Positions 23,260 through 35,910 of a DNA stretch of 64,000 nt are shown in pieces. The notes beneath the pieces were generated by a model, which saw only the letters and a program-made list of their open reading frames with translations, did no database searches and had not been told where the DNA came from. The position numbers and the translations under genes were made by a program. Each line of letters begins with the position of its first letter. Position 1 is the stretch's first letter. The DNA is from Pteria penguin. Taxonomy: Eukaryota; Mollusca; Bivalvia; Pterioida; Pteriidae. The stretch is taken from positions 34,213,596 to 34,277,595 of the forward strand of contig CM068582.1 of the NCBI GenBank assembly GCA_035048485.1, in the 5' to 3' direction.

Positions 23260-23608
23260 TGGATCTAAAGCGAATTAAAATGTTTATATATTTTTGCATT
23301 TCTTACTACCAATAAAGCACAAATTCATAAAACAATTACTTAATTGTTTTTGAAATCAAACACTTTTTATACTGAATAGACGATCGACAAAGTTTATATT
23401 TAAAGCTACCTTTCATGAAACTGCAAAATGCTGAAAGCTTCCAATATAACTGTATTATATGAAGAAATTTAAAAGATTTTAGTCAGTATTTAGTCAGTAT
23501 TAGTAAAATATAGTAGATCTAGTATTATAAATAATACAAATCAGGATATATATTCACATCTAGATTGTAAAAAGATACCGGGTACCGTAGATCTATTGAA
23601 TTGTAATA

Positions 23609-23789
23609 GACCATATTCCAGTTTTGATAAATGACGACTTTTTGTCCGAGCTAATACCTTTTGGCGTTGTTTTTCATAGTGGCGTTATAATGAATCTTTG
23701 TCATGCGTTATGACGTCACTATGAAAAACAACGCCAAAATGTATCATCTCGGACAAAAAGACAGCAATTATCAAAACCGGAAAATGGTC
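23609..23789. mobile_element. 181-bp MITE, copy 1 (TIR GACCATATTCC)
   Basis: Palindromic arms (TTTTTGTCCGAGCTAATACC and complement), flanked by TA on both sides. A second 181-bp copy is at 59096-59276. Contains TGACGTCA at 23711. Confidence 0.85.
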
Positions 23790-24231
23790 TATTGAAACAC
23801 TAACTTGTGACGTGAGTATATTCGCTCCCCGCAACATATCTTTGTTCATTGCAGTTTCTTTCACGTCGGTGTTGCAAAATCATTATTCTGACGTCATTAA
23901 TGACGTCAGATAAAATATGACGTAAACAGTACCGCCATGAATATAAACCGGTGTGATTGTTCTTATACATCTAGGGGAAAGAATGGCAGTCTCGGACGTC
24001 GGGTAAATTTCTATAGATATCTCTTGTTGTTGTCATTATTTATGTATAGAATTAGAGAGACAACTGTTTCAGTTTCAAATATAGCCACAGTATATAAAAG
24101 ATGGTGTATGAATGAATAAATCAGCATATAATTAAGGGGGCGTTTTCACATAATTTGGTCACGAAGTATGTCGCAACATTTTGAATTTTTTCATTAACTA
24201 TAAACTATCAATTCTTTTCTCTGTGACGTCA

Positions 24232-25385
24232 TAATAAATTGAGGGATCCAACCCAACTTTAACCACGCCCAGTGCGTAGCTTCACTATGACATCACAGTT
24301 AAATTCACGGTTTACGGGCCATTCATGAATCAAAAATTGTGATGTCGGGCACTTGATGATCAGTCAATTTTGTCAGGAATCTAAGTTTCATCATGGGTAC
24401 TTTAAAAATGAGAAATAAAATCCATTTATAAAATTTTCAAGATGGATGTCATAGTGGCCATTTTGGATCACATAACACCAATTTTTTTTGGGGGGGGGGT
24501 ATAATAAAAGCCAAAATAAGGAAGGAGGAGCACATGAAATATTAGGCTATTGCAGTAAAAATGACCACTTTCTAGTCCCCCATGAAAAGACCAGATCCAA
24601 AATCTCAGTTGCAGAAATAAACCTCATATCTGAAAAATAAGACGATAAGTGAGTTTTTGCGTTAAGATGTCTCTAAGGAGCAGCAGTGTATGTGTGCCTC
24701 GGGGTGTGTGTGTGTGTGTGTGTGTGTATAAATTCCTCAGAGGAAGATAATCTATATTATATACACGTTAAAAAGGGAAAATGATTTTCTACATGAGGGA
24801 GGGTTTACTCAATGACGTCGCAAGTCCAGTGCAATCGCACCCCATTTTCTTTGAATCAGATGCTGGATGCTGTATAATACGCAATAAGCTTTGTCATATC
24901 ATTATTCTAAATTAATTAAATGATTATTCGACCACTCAAATCATTCTAACTGACAACATACAAAACTGAGTTAGATTTACTGTTCATCTATAGAGAATGG
25001 AAGATACAGACATAAGGACATAATGAATATATCTGCGCTTTGGGATTTGTTCAGGTCTCTGTGACACTCTTGGTCATGTATGAACATTCCGAATTATGAT
25101 GTACATGTCATAGTTTCCTTTCCAATATCCATAGAAATGATTCATTGTTCATTTATCGTATATATTAGATATACGAATATCGGATTATAAGATGTCACCA
25201 AGTACTTGAGTGGGAAGGGTGTGAGGAAATGGACAAAATTACCTCCAAAGATCCTTACTTACTTTGGCCAAAATTAATAATTAATTTACAAAAACTAATG
25301 ATAAATAAATAAATAATTAATTAAATCAAAAGCGTCTATTTTTGATATCACACTTTATAATTCAGATTTATTGATCTGTGTTAAG
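24232..25385. other. Intergenic, with a (GT)n microsatellite near 24704-24728
   Basis: AT-rich, no gene recognised. Contains a G run near 24490-24500 and the GT repeat. Confidence 0.5.
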
Positions 25386-25475
25386 ATATGGTGACAGCAT
25401 CTGCCTGATGCAATGCACAGGAATTTAGACCATTGCAATGACCTACCCGAAACAGTGAGGGACCAAGATGACAGG
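25386..25475 (-). repeat. Tail of a family A SINE
   Basis: The reverse complement matches the SINE 3' part (GTCCCTCACTG.., TGCATCAGGCAGATGC..TCACC). It directly abuts the 72-bp array. Confidence 0.7.
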
Positions 25476-26400
25476 TCAACAATGAGTGGCCGGTTTTACA
25501 CGAACCCGAGACCTCTGGGTCAAGACACAAGCACCAAACTGACGGATCACCAAAAAGTCTCGTGTGTGACACCACCCCGGACCTCTCAGTGACGACCGAA
25601 GCACCAAAAAAAAAAAGACAGGTTACCAACGAGTTGCCAGTGTGACACGAACCCCGGAACCTCTCGGTGACGTCCGAAGCAAAAAAAACAACAAAAAAGA
25701 AAAAAACAAAACCAAAACAAAGACAGGTCACCAATGAGCTGCCAGTGTGACACGAACCCAGGATCTCTCGGTGACGACCAAAGCACCAAAAAATACATGT
25801 CACCGACGAGTTGCCAGTGTGACACGAACTCCAGACCTCTCAGTGACGACCGAGGTTCCAAAAAAGACAGGTTACCAACGAGTTGCCAGTGTGACACGGA
25901 CCCCGGAACCTCTCGGTGACGTCCGAAGCAAAAAAATAAAAAACCAAACAAACAACAAAAAAGAAAAAACAAAACCAAAACAAAGACAGGTCACCAATGA
26001 GTTGCCAGTGTGACACGAACCCAGGACCTCTAGGTGACGACCAAAGCACCAAAAAAGACATGTCACCGACGAGTTGCCAGTGTGACACGAACCCGGCATC
26101 TCTCGGTGACGACCAAAGCACCAAAAAAAGACAGGTCAACGACGAGTTACCAAGGTGACACGAACCCCAGACCTCTCACTGACGACCGAAGCACCAAAAA
26201 AGACAGGTCACCAACAAATTGCCTGTGTGACACGAACCCGGTACCTCTCGGTGACGACCGAGGTACCAAAAAAAGACAGGTTACTAACGTGTTGCCAGTG
26301 TGACGCGAACCCCGGAACATCTCGGTAACGACCGAAGCACCCAAAAGACAGGTCACCAACCAAGAACCCGTGATCTCTCGGTCACGACAAAAGCACCAAA
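25476..26400. repeat. 72-bp satellite derived from the SINE tRNA-like head
   Basis: Units of 72-73 bp contain GTTGCCAGTGTGACACGAAC, CCGGACCTCTCGGTGACGAC, CGAAGCACC and an A run. The CGAACCC..GACCTCTCGGT..CGAAGCACC part aligns with the reverse complement of the SINE tRNA head. Two units carry an expanded A/C tract (25680-25725, 25927-25985), which implies duplication of a block of about 250 bp. Open frames on both strands are a by-product of the 72-bp period. Confidence 0.8.
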
Positions 26401-27259
26401 TTGAGCTAGGCTGACTCTTTTGTTAGATTTTAAATTAATAAATTATAATGAACTATTACTAAAAGTGTGACTTTAATTCATCTTTCGTTACACAAATTTT
26501 GAGTAGCACTCTCATCGATATTCAGTAAATCTTTCTATTAAACAGAAGAAGGGTAATTTCTTGAGTTGTTAAAGGATATTATTGGTATCTCTCCAAGTGA
26601 TACGACGGAAGTCAGGGATAATGACTGACACTCCCTCCCTTACAAAAAGAAAAAATACTATAAAAGACAATCGATGACATATAAGTGGACTCAATCATTC
26701 TTGTAATCATTTCTTTTTAGGTAATAGAAATCGTTTTCTTCTCTATGGACTATCAGTACATAACACTGGATCTATCGTGAAAAATCACTAAAACATTATC
26801 GAACAAGATAACCGAAGCCTTTGAAGAATTAACTTAAGTGAAAGGAGTCCATTATCCACTGGATATCATACAAGTTGGGTGTAATTTGGGTACATAACCG
26901 AGTCGTTTCCCTTTGTTGATTTATCAGAAAGAGTGTTGAAATACTCAAGTAGTCTATACAACAAGTCACCAAGCTGTCTGCTTAGGTTTTTCGGAAGCCA
27001 AATATAGGTGGACTTATATGGTAAAGACGATATTCTTACATGAAAACAAATTGTTTAAGATAAATCAATGGAACGTAAACATCATTTTACACCATTTTAT
27101 AGAAGTAATAGCACGACTCCATTTGTGTAAAATGGTCGAGAGATGAACGGAATGTTATGATTCTAGTATCAAAATGGACTTCTTCTTCCTAATATGTGCT
27201 TTCCATGTGCCATTTTATTGAAGATTGTCATACTTAAGAGAGATATTTGTTCAGCAGCA
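26401..27259. other. Unassigned intergenic sequence
   Basis: Nothing recognised. Confidence 0.45.
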
Positions 27260-27775
27260 GTAGATCACAGGCCTACGATACCCTGTATTTATATATGCAT
27301 TACGTTGATAATATACGTATTGTTGCCATAGCTTATAGTACAAACAAACGTAAGTAACGGAACCCAGAATGGCCATATTCAAATTGAAAAAAAAATAAAT
27401 TTGCCTACTCACATCTCGACTAAGGTAAAACCAGTTTTCAACATTTCGGTATGCACCTCTCAAACACTGTACTTTAATCGTCTGATACCTTTGTCAGTTG
27501 AAGTCCAATTTGCGCTTTTTACCTAGACTTACAGATGTATAAAGGCAATCAGACGACAAAAGTATAGATTTTTTTGAGAGGTGCAAACCAAAATGTTGGA
27601 AACTGGATTTTCATTAGTCGAGATATCGTTCGGTAAACTTTGCATTTTTAATTTTACATTTGGGTGCTCTGAATTCCATTACTTACCTTTGTATATTATA
27701 AGAAATGACGAAAAAACATATGTTACTGACGTAATACATACACAAATACATGATATCAGCTGCCTGTGCAGTAAA
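27260..27775. repeat. Diverged palindrome of about 515 bp
   Basis: The two halves are inverted copies around 27518, for example TGCACCTCTCAAA (left) with TTTGAGAGGTGCA (right) and GTAAGTAACGG with CCATTACTTAC. The two outward-reading ORFs (27463 leftward, 27581 rightward) are copies of each other, not genes. Confidence 0.65.
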
Positions 27776-29182
27776 TATCAATGCAACATTTAATTCTGAA
27801 ATTGATCAGTAAGCTTCTGTTTTCGTAAGGTATCAAAGATATAATGAAATCTACTGAAGAGATCTTTGGAAAAGAAGCCACAAAGAATCGTATAACTCTG
27901 GGGAAAAGTATCATATTGGTAGAGGTCAACCACCGAATGTAAAACCGTGTGGTCTTGGAGCCATGATCAAAATAGCTGGCTGATGATTGTGAATTAAAAT
28001 GCCTATGTGCAAATAAATTGATTCCCAGAATTGAGATAATCTGTTTTGGATCATAACTCTTAATGAGGATTCGAACATTCGGAGCGGGAAAATTCGAAAT
28101 TAATCAGCCATTTCGTGACAAAGTGCATTGCAGAATGTACCTATTACATGGTCATGCAACATCAATGTATGAGATATTCTTCAACGACAACTGTTCATAG
28201 AACAAGAAAACGGGGAAAAGGCCGTTTAGGGTTCAAGTTTCAATATGAGTTCACTCGAATAGATTACAAAAGTGATAGTTTGTACTAAAATGATTAACAA
28301 GGCTTTTTGGTCACACATTCAAGACGTCCACTGAATTGGTATAGCTATAAAAATCATACTTAAGTTTCATATAATTTAACCTATTACTATGATTAGTTAT
28401 AGTTCATATATAATCATTTTTTATTCTTATATGTAAAAAGTCAAGAAAAAGTTAGTTTGTACCAATCATAAGCGCTAACCGTTTTAGAGAAAGGAAAGAA
28501 AAGATCCGACTCATTTTTATGACAAAAGTCTAATATAAGGCAGTGTTGGTACCGACTAAAGACGGATAATCGTCACACCGTTGATAGGGTTAATCGGTTT
28601 TCGGACCCACCTTTCCCCTCAACAATAATACAATCATACACGTTAAAAAGAATTATAAATAATCCTCCATATTGAAAACAAGGTTCAACAGGTCACGCAA
28701 GTTGAGAAGTCAATGTCACATCAGAGATTTTAGGAGATTAATATATATTTTCCATCAGACATCCGATAAGATTATAGCCTTTAGTGACCTTGTCATTTAG
28801 AAAATCAAATCAGAAAATGTAGGAAATCTTCAGATTTCAAGAAGTTGTAACTTAGTAAATGGATGTTAGTCTGCGTGTTTCGCCTACGTATCTGATTACA
28901 AGAATAAATTATTCAAAATGACTAACACTTCATTTATTCAACGATACCCGGGACTATTTACGTTCACACTTACAGAAAGTATAAGCACAAAAGAAATAAT
29001 AACGAAAGAATAATAAAGAGCTACCGAGGTTTTTTTCAACACCTCTTCATTTTATCTCCAATTTTTGTTTTATTACCACTTTTCGTTTTATCAACACCTC
29101 TTCATTTTATCACCTTTTTTCGTTTTATCACCACCTTCTCATTTTATTTATTATTGTTAATACCACACCAGAATTATTATAT
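27776..29182. other. Unassigned intergenic sequence
   Basis: No gene seen. A stretch near 28540-28620 (GTACCGACT..GGACCCACCTTTCCC) is weakly similar to 51200-51285, perhaps an old repeat pair. Confidence 0.4.
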
Positions 29183-29406
29183 CTGGGTCCGGCGCCATAA
29201 ACTGAGAAAATACTTAAGTCATAATCTCATATTCTTCTCTTCAACAATGAATTAATTACTGAGATTTAGATTTTATTGATTTTTATTCTATCGATAAATA
29301 GAATTAAACCATTTTGTATGACAATTTATTTGAACATTGATAATGGAATAAATCAAAATGAAATAATTGACTTAAGTATTTTCTTAGTTTATGGCGCCGG
29401 GCCCTG
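29183..29406. mobile_element. MITE of about 220 bp with 37-bp TIRs, possibly hAT-like
   Basis: The inverted ends share GGCGCCATAAACT(G/A)AGAA, then AATACTTAAGTCA. The right terminus reads CAGGGCCC in reverse complement, like hAT termini, but no matching 8-bp duplication is visible. Confidence 0.65.
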
Positions 29407-32400
29407 TATGTCGAGGACCAGTGTGAGTGGTGACAGTTTACCCAGAGATACAGATGTATACTACCAATTGTAGGCAAGTTCAAAGGTGGACCTTATAATA
29501 TGCCGAAGGGGATCCAACAATTTTTAAAATAAAGAAAAAGTGTTTCCGATCTTTATTGCCAAGGAAAGTGGTGTTCCATGTAAAAACGGTTCATGTAAGA
29601 GAAAATGTTCAGGTAAACTAGAAATCATCTCTGGATCCGTTATTAAATTGTTTCTAGTCATGGGATCGAACCTTTAACCAACTTGAACGTCTGCTAAGTT
29701 TGAATGTTCTTAATTGTTTGAAGTTTAAAGATACATTGTCTACTTCTTAAAAGAATGTTCAATATTATGACGTACATGTATTAAAGTTGAGCTGCATCAA
29801 TAGCACTCGCCAGTAAAAAACGTATTAATTATGTAATTCCTGTACTATTATTAGTTTTAAACTAAATAACAGTAAGCAATTGTGCTCTTATTTGGCACAA
29901 AACATATGAGGGCAAAATGAAAATTACGAATGATTTTTGTAAAATTACATTTGATGATATTGATAAACATCGTCAAAAAGTGTACTTTTGCTCAACTATA
30001 CAAATACAAAGGTTAATCGTAACTTCAATCTTAGGTTTGTGTTATATTACGCTGAAGTGCATATTATACATTACAAATGAAGATCTGCTTAAAATGGCGT
30101 GAAAGCTACATGAATTCTTTGCATTCCGTTTTGTTTTTCTTTCACATACTTATTGTTTCGTCGTATCATTATTCTATCAAAGCAATCCTGGATATTTCAG
30201 ATCAAATAATAAATTATATTATAATGTTTCTAAAAGATTTTTTAAACTTTAATAATTAATTTTGTTAATAACATATATGAAATAAATTCACTTACCACAA
30301 ATTCTCGAAACTTTTCTCTAATAAACAAACGTGTATCTAAATACTTTTCCATTTATGAAATCGGATGTCACTTGTAAAGACAATTACGTCACAAAGATTG
30401 GATTCGTTATTCGTGAGAATTTGTTTCCATCCTTATTAATGCTCTCAAAGCCAATATTGAGGAAGAGTCGGAATGGAATAAAGCAAAAGTGAGAAAGAGT
30501 CTTCTCTGTTAGAGAAAGTCGATGCAGTGTCACAAATCCAACCACCGGGTCACACTAAATGCTCTTAATTTAAGCAATCTAGGAAAAATAGAGGAACCGA
30601 ATGACTTGAGATGAGAGCATGGCGCATGATAGGGAAATGGAAATCGACGAATCGTACGTCACATTCTTATATCAACGTAAATACTTCAGCAGCGTACAGG
30701 GCCTGGTGCAACAAAGGCTTATCGGAAAACACTTCGAAATCAATCTTTTAAATAACTCGCCCTTATGGATAAAATCGTTATGACCGAATGACAATAATCA
30801 CCAGACATGGACCGAATTGTCGATAGACTTTTCCGAAAGTTTATGATATTTTGAGATAATAGTGGAAGAAAAAAATCAAAAAGTATGAAGCAGAAATTCC
30901 TAGAGTGCAGTCAATAACGTAGTCAATGATTTATGTGTACCTCGCAGGGATCGAGCCTTATTCGGGATTTTCCCACACTTTCGTCCAGCGCGGTCGATAT
31001 TAAAATCCTGTTATGTAAGAATCAAGGTATGAATGATATCTTTCGAGTATCCGTTTTCAGTTTATAACTTTCTCCGGATTTTGGTACTGATATCTTCTTT
31101 CTAAGTGAAAAAATGGATAACAAGGGAAATTTAAATCTAGCCAACTCTCGCTTCATCCTTATATTACAGCTGTATCGCGGTTTAAGCAATAAGCCTTGAT
31201 CAAATATCAAGCTTAGCTTCATTACCCATTCAGGCTTGTCTGAATATGAATTTATGCAGGCACATATCCAGAATTACGTGGATAAGGATGGGAATACACT
31301 AGTACGTCATAAAAATTTAGATATAATATTAGGTCAGTGATTCATCTTTCATTATATCATTTTTCTCCTTTAATGAAATTGACAATTATTGCATATTTAG
31401 TGTTATGGCAACAGCGTTTGCGGCCATTCCAGATGACATTAGATGTATTAAAGAGTACTGTATATAGTTCATGAGTCAAACAGAACTATATTTATTCTGA
31501 CTATTCAAATCAACTTTAAAATTTCAAATAAGTATGTCTGTCGGTAAGTAGGTAGGTAATAAAATGGCCGCTTTTAATCTGAACAGAGGGATTGCTTTTT
31601 TTCTCACAATTTTGCAGGTGGTTGCTATCACAGGTCACAAATCACAAGTCTATCTGCAAAACAATTAGGCATCCTAATAGACGGCTGTGTTTTAGAATAA
31701 TGAAGAACCCTACTACGAATGTGTCGTAGACGAATAAGGGACCACAGTAGGCAGATGAATCGTAAAATTACAGCGTAACATAAAACCATGGAAGACTTCG
31801 TTCTGATACCTTTCTACTCTCTGGATCCGCCTACGAATTTCATTGACTTTCTACCAAAATCAATTCTTTAGTTTACTTTTGATATTTCATTTAAGAGTTT
31901 ATGAATTTCTGTGTACTAAGAGCACGAGAGTTAATTGCCACGATCAATTTTTGTGGATTTTTAAAACATCAAGTGTAAGAGTTAGAATAATTTGGTTGTG
32001 TATATGAGTGTATATTACGCATTCTCTCATTGTGTTGTGGTAAGGAAGCGACATTAGCCGTGTAATAAATTAATCCCCAAGTACATTCAGAGTATTCACC
32101 AGAGACATGGATTGCTGACCTTTCAACATTGATCCTGACACATTATTCGAGCCAGTCGTGACTATTAAAGTGAGCACAAACTTCAGCAGTTAGCATCATA
32201 TCGTATTAATAGGACTGACTTACATTCTTCCACCACCTTTAGTAAAATTGTTATGCAATCGACTGTTTTGATTGGATTAAGCACGACACGTGACCATGTT
32301 TTTTCCGTTACTGGGATCCAGTATTAACCATTCAGAAATGCCTCAGCGTTTTACACTGACTTTTGACGTAAATCGTAATCTAAGAATGGTCATTCATAAT

Positions 32401-32660
32401 TTCATGTTATGTCCCATCAAACAGTATTCTCCAAATGAAATTTTTGACAGACTATTAGTGTTTATGAGTGGTTTAAATTCGTTCTTTAATATTTCGCGAA
32501 TACACAATGTTTTTGATACATTCATTTTTTTTTAAATATATCCGGTTTTTTTTTTCTTTAATAATTTCTATCCATATGTTTCAAATTTCGCCAAGATTGT
32601 ATCAAGAATTGGAAAAATTTCACTCTTCAGTTCATTGTTTATTTATTGTTTTATGTTATA
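29407..32660. other. Unassigned AT-rich intergenic sequence
   Basis: Only short unrecognised ORFs. No repeat structure found by eye. Confidence 0.4.
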
Positions 32661-32765
32661 AGGTGACTGCATCTGATAAGCCATTCTTGGAAGCCAATGC
32701 AACTGACTCAGTCGAAACAGCCCGGGGTTTTTCACGTGCCATCGTCTACCGTGAATCGGGGACTT
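32661..32765 (-). repeat. Old fragment of a family A SINE
   Basis: CACGTGCCATCGTCTACCGTGA and neighbouring sequence match the reverse-complemented SINE body with many differences. Confidence 0.4.
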
Positions 32766-32944
32766 TGTTTTTACTGTCTAAATAAATGGGGCTCCAATTA
32801 GGGACCATTGTGGCCAACAGAGTTACAGTATTTGGATTTGTGATTAGCTTTGATACAGATTATGGATGGATATATCAACTTTTAAATTTTGTATATTATT
32901 TTTCTGAAGACCATTCTACGAATATTTCTTTTTCTCTTATTTGA

Positions 32945-33200
32945 AATAAAAAGATAAAAAAAACCCAAACAAACAAACAAAAACAAAACAAAAACAAACA
33001 AACAAAAAATTAAGTAAAAAAACCCAAACAAACAAAAACAAAAAAAAAAAATCCCAACCAAAAATAAACAACTATAAAAAAAACTAAACGAACGAAAAAA
33101 AACACCCCCCCCCCGAAAAAAAACCCCAAACCTAAAAAACAAACACCCCCCCCCCCCCCCAAAAAAAAAAAAAACCACCACCACCACCACCCAATAAAAA
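32945..33200. repeat. A/C-rich low-complexity tract
   Basis: Runs of A, C and AAAC. Phe/Val/Gly-rich ORFs on the - strand here are artefacts. Confidence 0.85.
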
Positions 33201-35277
33201 ACCCCAAAACAAGCACAAAAATAGGGGAAATGAGACGTTGTTGAGTTGCAAAACATACCGGTTTCTTCACAGATTATCTTGTTTTATATCAATCGACTTC
33301 TTCGTATCTACCTGGTACATGTATGTTTACATATTATGAGTTTAAATTTGCATGAGATATGGAGGGCACTATAGGGCATTAACAGCATCTGACCATTATT
33401 TCACACATATGATTGCGCCCAAAGTCAAGTAGTGGAGAAAACCAGAGTTCCAGGATAAGCCGACTTTCGGCAAGATAGTAAACTACAAAGAATACAGCGA
33501 GTTTTAGCCCGGCGATTTGACGCCCCGGTGATGAATATGGACATATTGGCCGACACTTTAGTATATACTGCAAAAATAGTAATATACTCGTATAAAGTAA
33601 ATTCTTAATTATTGATTTGTGCGGTGATTTCACAACGAGAAAGATTTAACAACGCAATAATACATTTCATTCTAATGGTAAATCAAAAACATAGAATTGA
33701 TACAAAGAAAGATTAAAAGATTATTAGTGTAAGTGTTAGCTTATTATAGTAGTATTTGACCACTAATCTTATCTGTATCATTGATTGGGATGTGTAATAA
33801 ATAATGATTTAGTCACGGTAACCTTACGATGAAATGGCATTGATTAAACAGAAGTAACGTCAAAGTCCTTACTCGTTTTATGTTCGCATGACCTTGTATA
33901 TTAATATACATTAATCGACCGTGTTGCCAACAAAAGCGCCGCAGTCAGATCTTGTAAGCATTTAAATGGGTGTTGTGTTTTAGCAGCATTGACAAAGTGA
34001 CATCTGGATGTATCCTTCTTAATCTAACATTGAATTATGGACATAGAAAACCCACAAATCTGCCATCGACAAATGGACTGTCTAAACTTATCATTCCCAC
34101 GTTTATCATGGGTTTTACATATATATGCATATAATAGATAACAGAACAATCGTTGAAAGTATAACCATGTTTATGCAAGTTTCACGTTTATGTTATGATT
34201 GGTACTGTTACTGACGAACACATAAAAATCGTATTTCGTTTATAGTCTGAACTTACTAAATTAAATATCGTATTTGATTGAAAAAAAGACTAATTTAGCC
34301 ATATACAGAGAATTGGAGAGAATCCCAGTATACTATAGAAATACTCATCATTCTATATCTCTGCATCAACATTCACTCTTTGTAATGACCTATGTAGTTT
34401 AGAGTAACTGACACTTACTTTTCAAATTGCCTTCATATACTAGATTAGTAACCAGAAATAATGGGAATCTACTGATGACTAACAACACCCGCCCACTTAT
34501 CAGGTATGACGCATAGTGGTCGTCAAATTAACGCGGGGTATTATCCCTTTTCCTCTTTATTACAATACAAATTTTGATGAATGTATCAAAATGACTATAA
34601 GAACATATATATGTGTATTAATTTGGTGCATAATTATGTCTTTTCAGTAATGCTCAAAGTCGAAAATATGAAAATCGAAATTATAAATATTTGAAAAGTA
34701 GACTCATTGCCAATTGATCAAACTGTCACGGACAAAACCTATCTAAAGACAAAGCTATGCGTGAGAGAGATACTCCTTAGTTGAAGAATAGTTTACAAAC
34801 TTGAATTTGAAATGCATATATTTTGGAGCAGTGCAAAACACTAAAGATTGGGCTTATGGCACCCTCGGGTACTAACAGTCCACCACCAGCGGTATCTGAC
34901 AATTAGCTTCTCTTCAGTGATATTCAAGTAAATCAGTAAATATAAATAAAAGCCATGATTAATATCATTGTTTTTCATCTGATTCAATGTATTGGTTATA
35001 TTCAAAGGAAGATTATTGCTATTTCAGTCTCACCAATTGCAATCAACATTTTGCAGACCTTAATTTTTCTCCTATATTCACAGAGTTATTCTCATATTTA
35101 CTGCAAAATGATCAACCTCTCTCCCACAGGGGGTAGAAAATAAGCTACACGACCTATTTCGCGATCAGTGTTATCATGACGTCATAAGCAAACACGACAT
35201 ACGTCAACGTCAAGCAACCTAATTTTTGTTCATTTTCCAACAAACGGACGGGAAAATAACAAATTTAGGGGCAAATT
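33201..35277. other. Unassigned AT-rich intergenic sequence
   Basis: No gene or clear repeat recognised. Confidence 0.4.
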
Positions 35278-35583
35278 ATTGAATGGGAGAAAGCCGGTGT
35301 GGCCTAGTGGATAAGGTGCTCGGCTCGTGATCGAGAGGTCGCGGGTTCGACTCCCGCCCGGGGCACACCGGTGTTCTGTCTTTCGGATGAGACAGTAAAA
35401 ACCGAGGTCCCGTGTCACGGTAGGCGTGGCACGTAAAAGATCCCTCACTGCTTCGGGTGGGTCCGTTGCAAAGGTCTAAATTTGTATGCAATGCATCAGG
35501 CAGATGCCGTCACCATATATGTGAAATAATCGTGGAGTGACGTAAAACAATAATCAAAAAAAAAAAAAATTGAATGGGAGAAA
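35278..35583 (+). mobile_element. Intact tRNA-derived SINE (family A) with 15-bp target duplications
   Basis: The body 35293-35568 begins with a tRNA-like head having A box TGGCCTAGTGG (35300-35310) and B box GGTTCGACTCC (35344-35354), the RNA polymerase III internal promoter. The anticodon-loop equivalent reads CTCGTGA, like a Thr(CGT) tRNA. The head is followed by a SINE body and an A tail. ATTGAATGGGAGAAA flanks both ends exactly (35278-35292, 35569-35583), showing LINE-type insertion and a recent date. It is not a functional tRNA gene: the acceptor stem does not close. Confidence 0.88.
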
Positions 35584-35703
35584 AATAATCTACCGCTATT
35601 GTCCGGTGGTGGTAGATTCTATTAATCTTATTACTTTACATCAGTATTAATTGTCGGTTAAATTCACTTACATTTGATACACCATTATGAGTTTTATTCT
35701 ATT

Positions 35704-35711
35704 TATTTATC

Positions 35712-35805
<94 letters not shown>

Positions 35806-35910
35806 CATCATTATTATTATTATTATTATCATTATTATTATTATTATTATTGATGTTGTTGTTGTTGTTGTTTTTGTTGTTGTTATTATAGTTTTTGTTG
35901 TTATACTTAT
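35704..35910. repeat. (AAT)n/(AAC)n microsatellite, probably the tail of the next SINE
   Basis: About 150 bp of AAT/ATT followed by GTT/AAC repeats adjoining the 3' end of the - strand SINE. The poly-Ile ORFs on both strands are artefacts. Confidence 0.8.

Larger units (their letters stand above)
22805..24231. promoter_or_regulatory. Cluster of eight exact CRE-type octamers TGACGTCA
   Basis: Exact matches at 22805, 23007, 23023, 23187, 23711, 23889, 23901 and 24224. Four lie inside the three MITEs. The octamer is the consensus for CREB/ATF factors, but no promoter is recognisable here, so regulatory use is speculative. Confidence 0.4.

Noticed and set aside
25381..26359. Several overlapping ORFs on both strands
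   Set aside because: They arise from the 72-bp satellite, whose period is a multiple of three. No start context or family similarity.
32882..33270. Phe/Gly/Val-rich ORFs on the - strand
   Set aside because: Low-complexity A/C tract, not protein-like.
35293..35366. tRNA-Thr gene
   Set aside because: A and B boxes are present, but the acceptor stem does not close, and it continues into a SINE body with A tail and target duplications.
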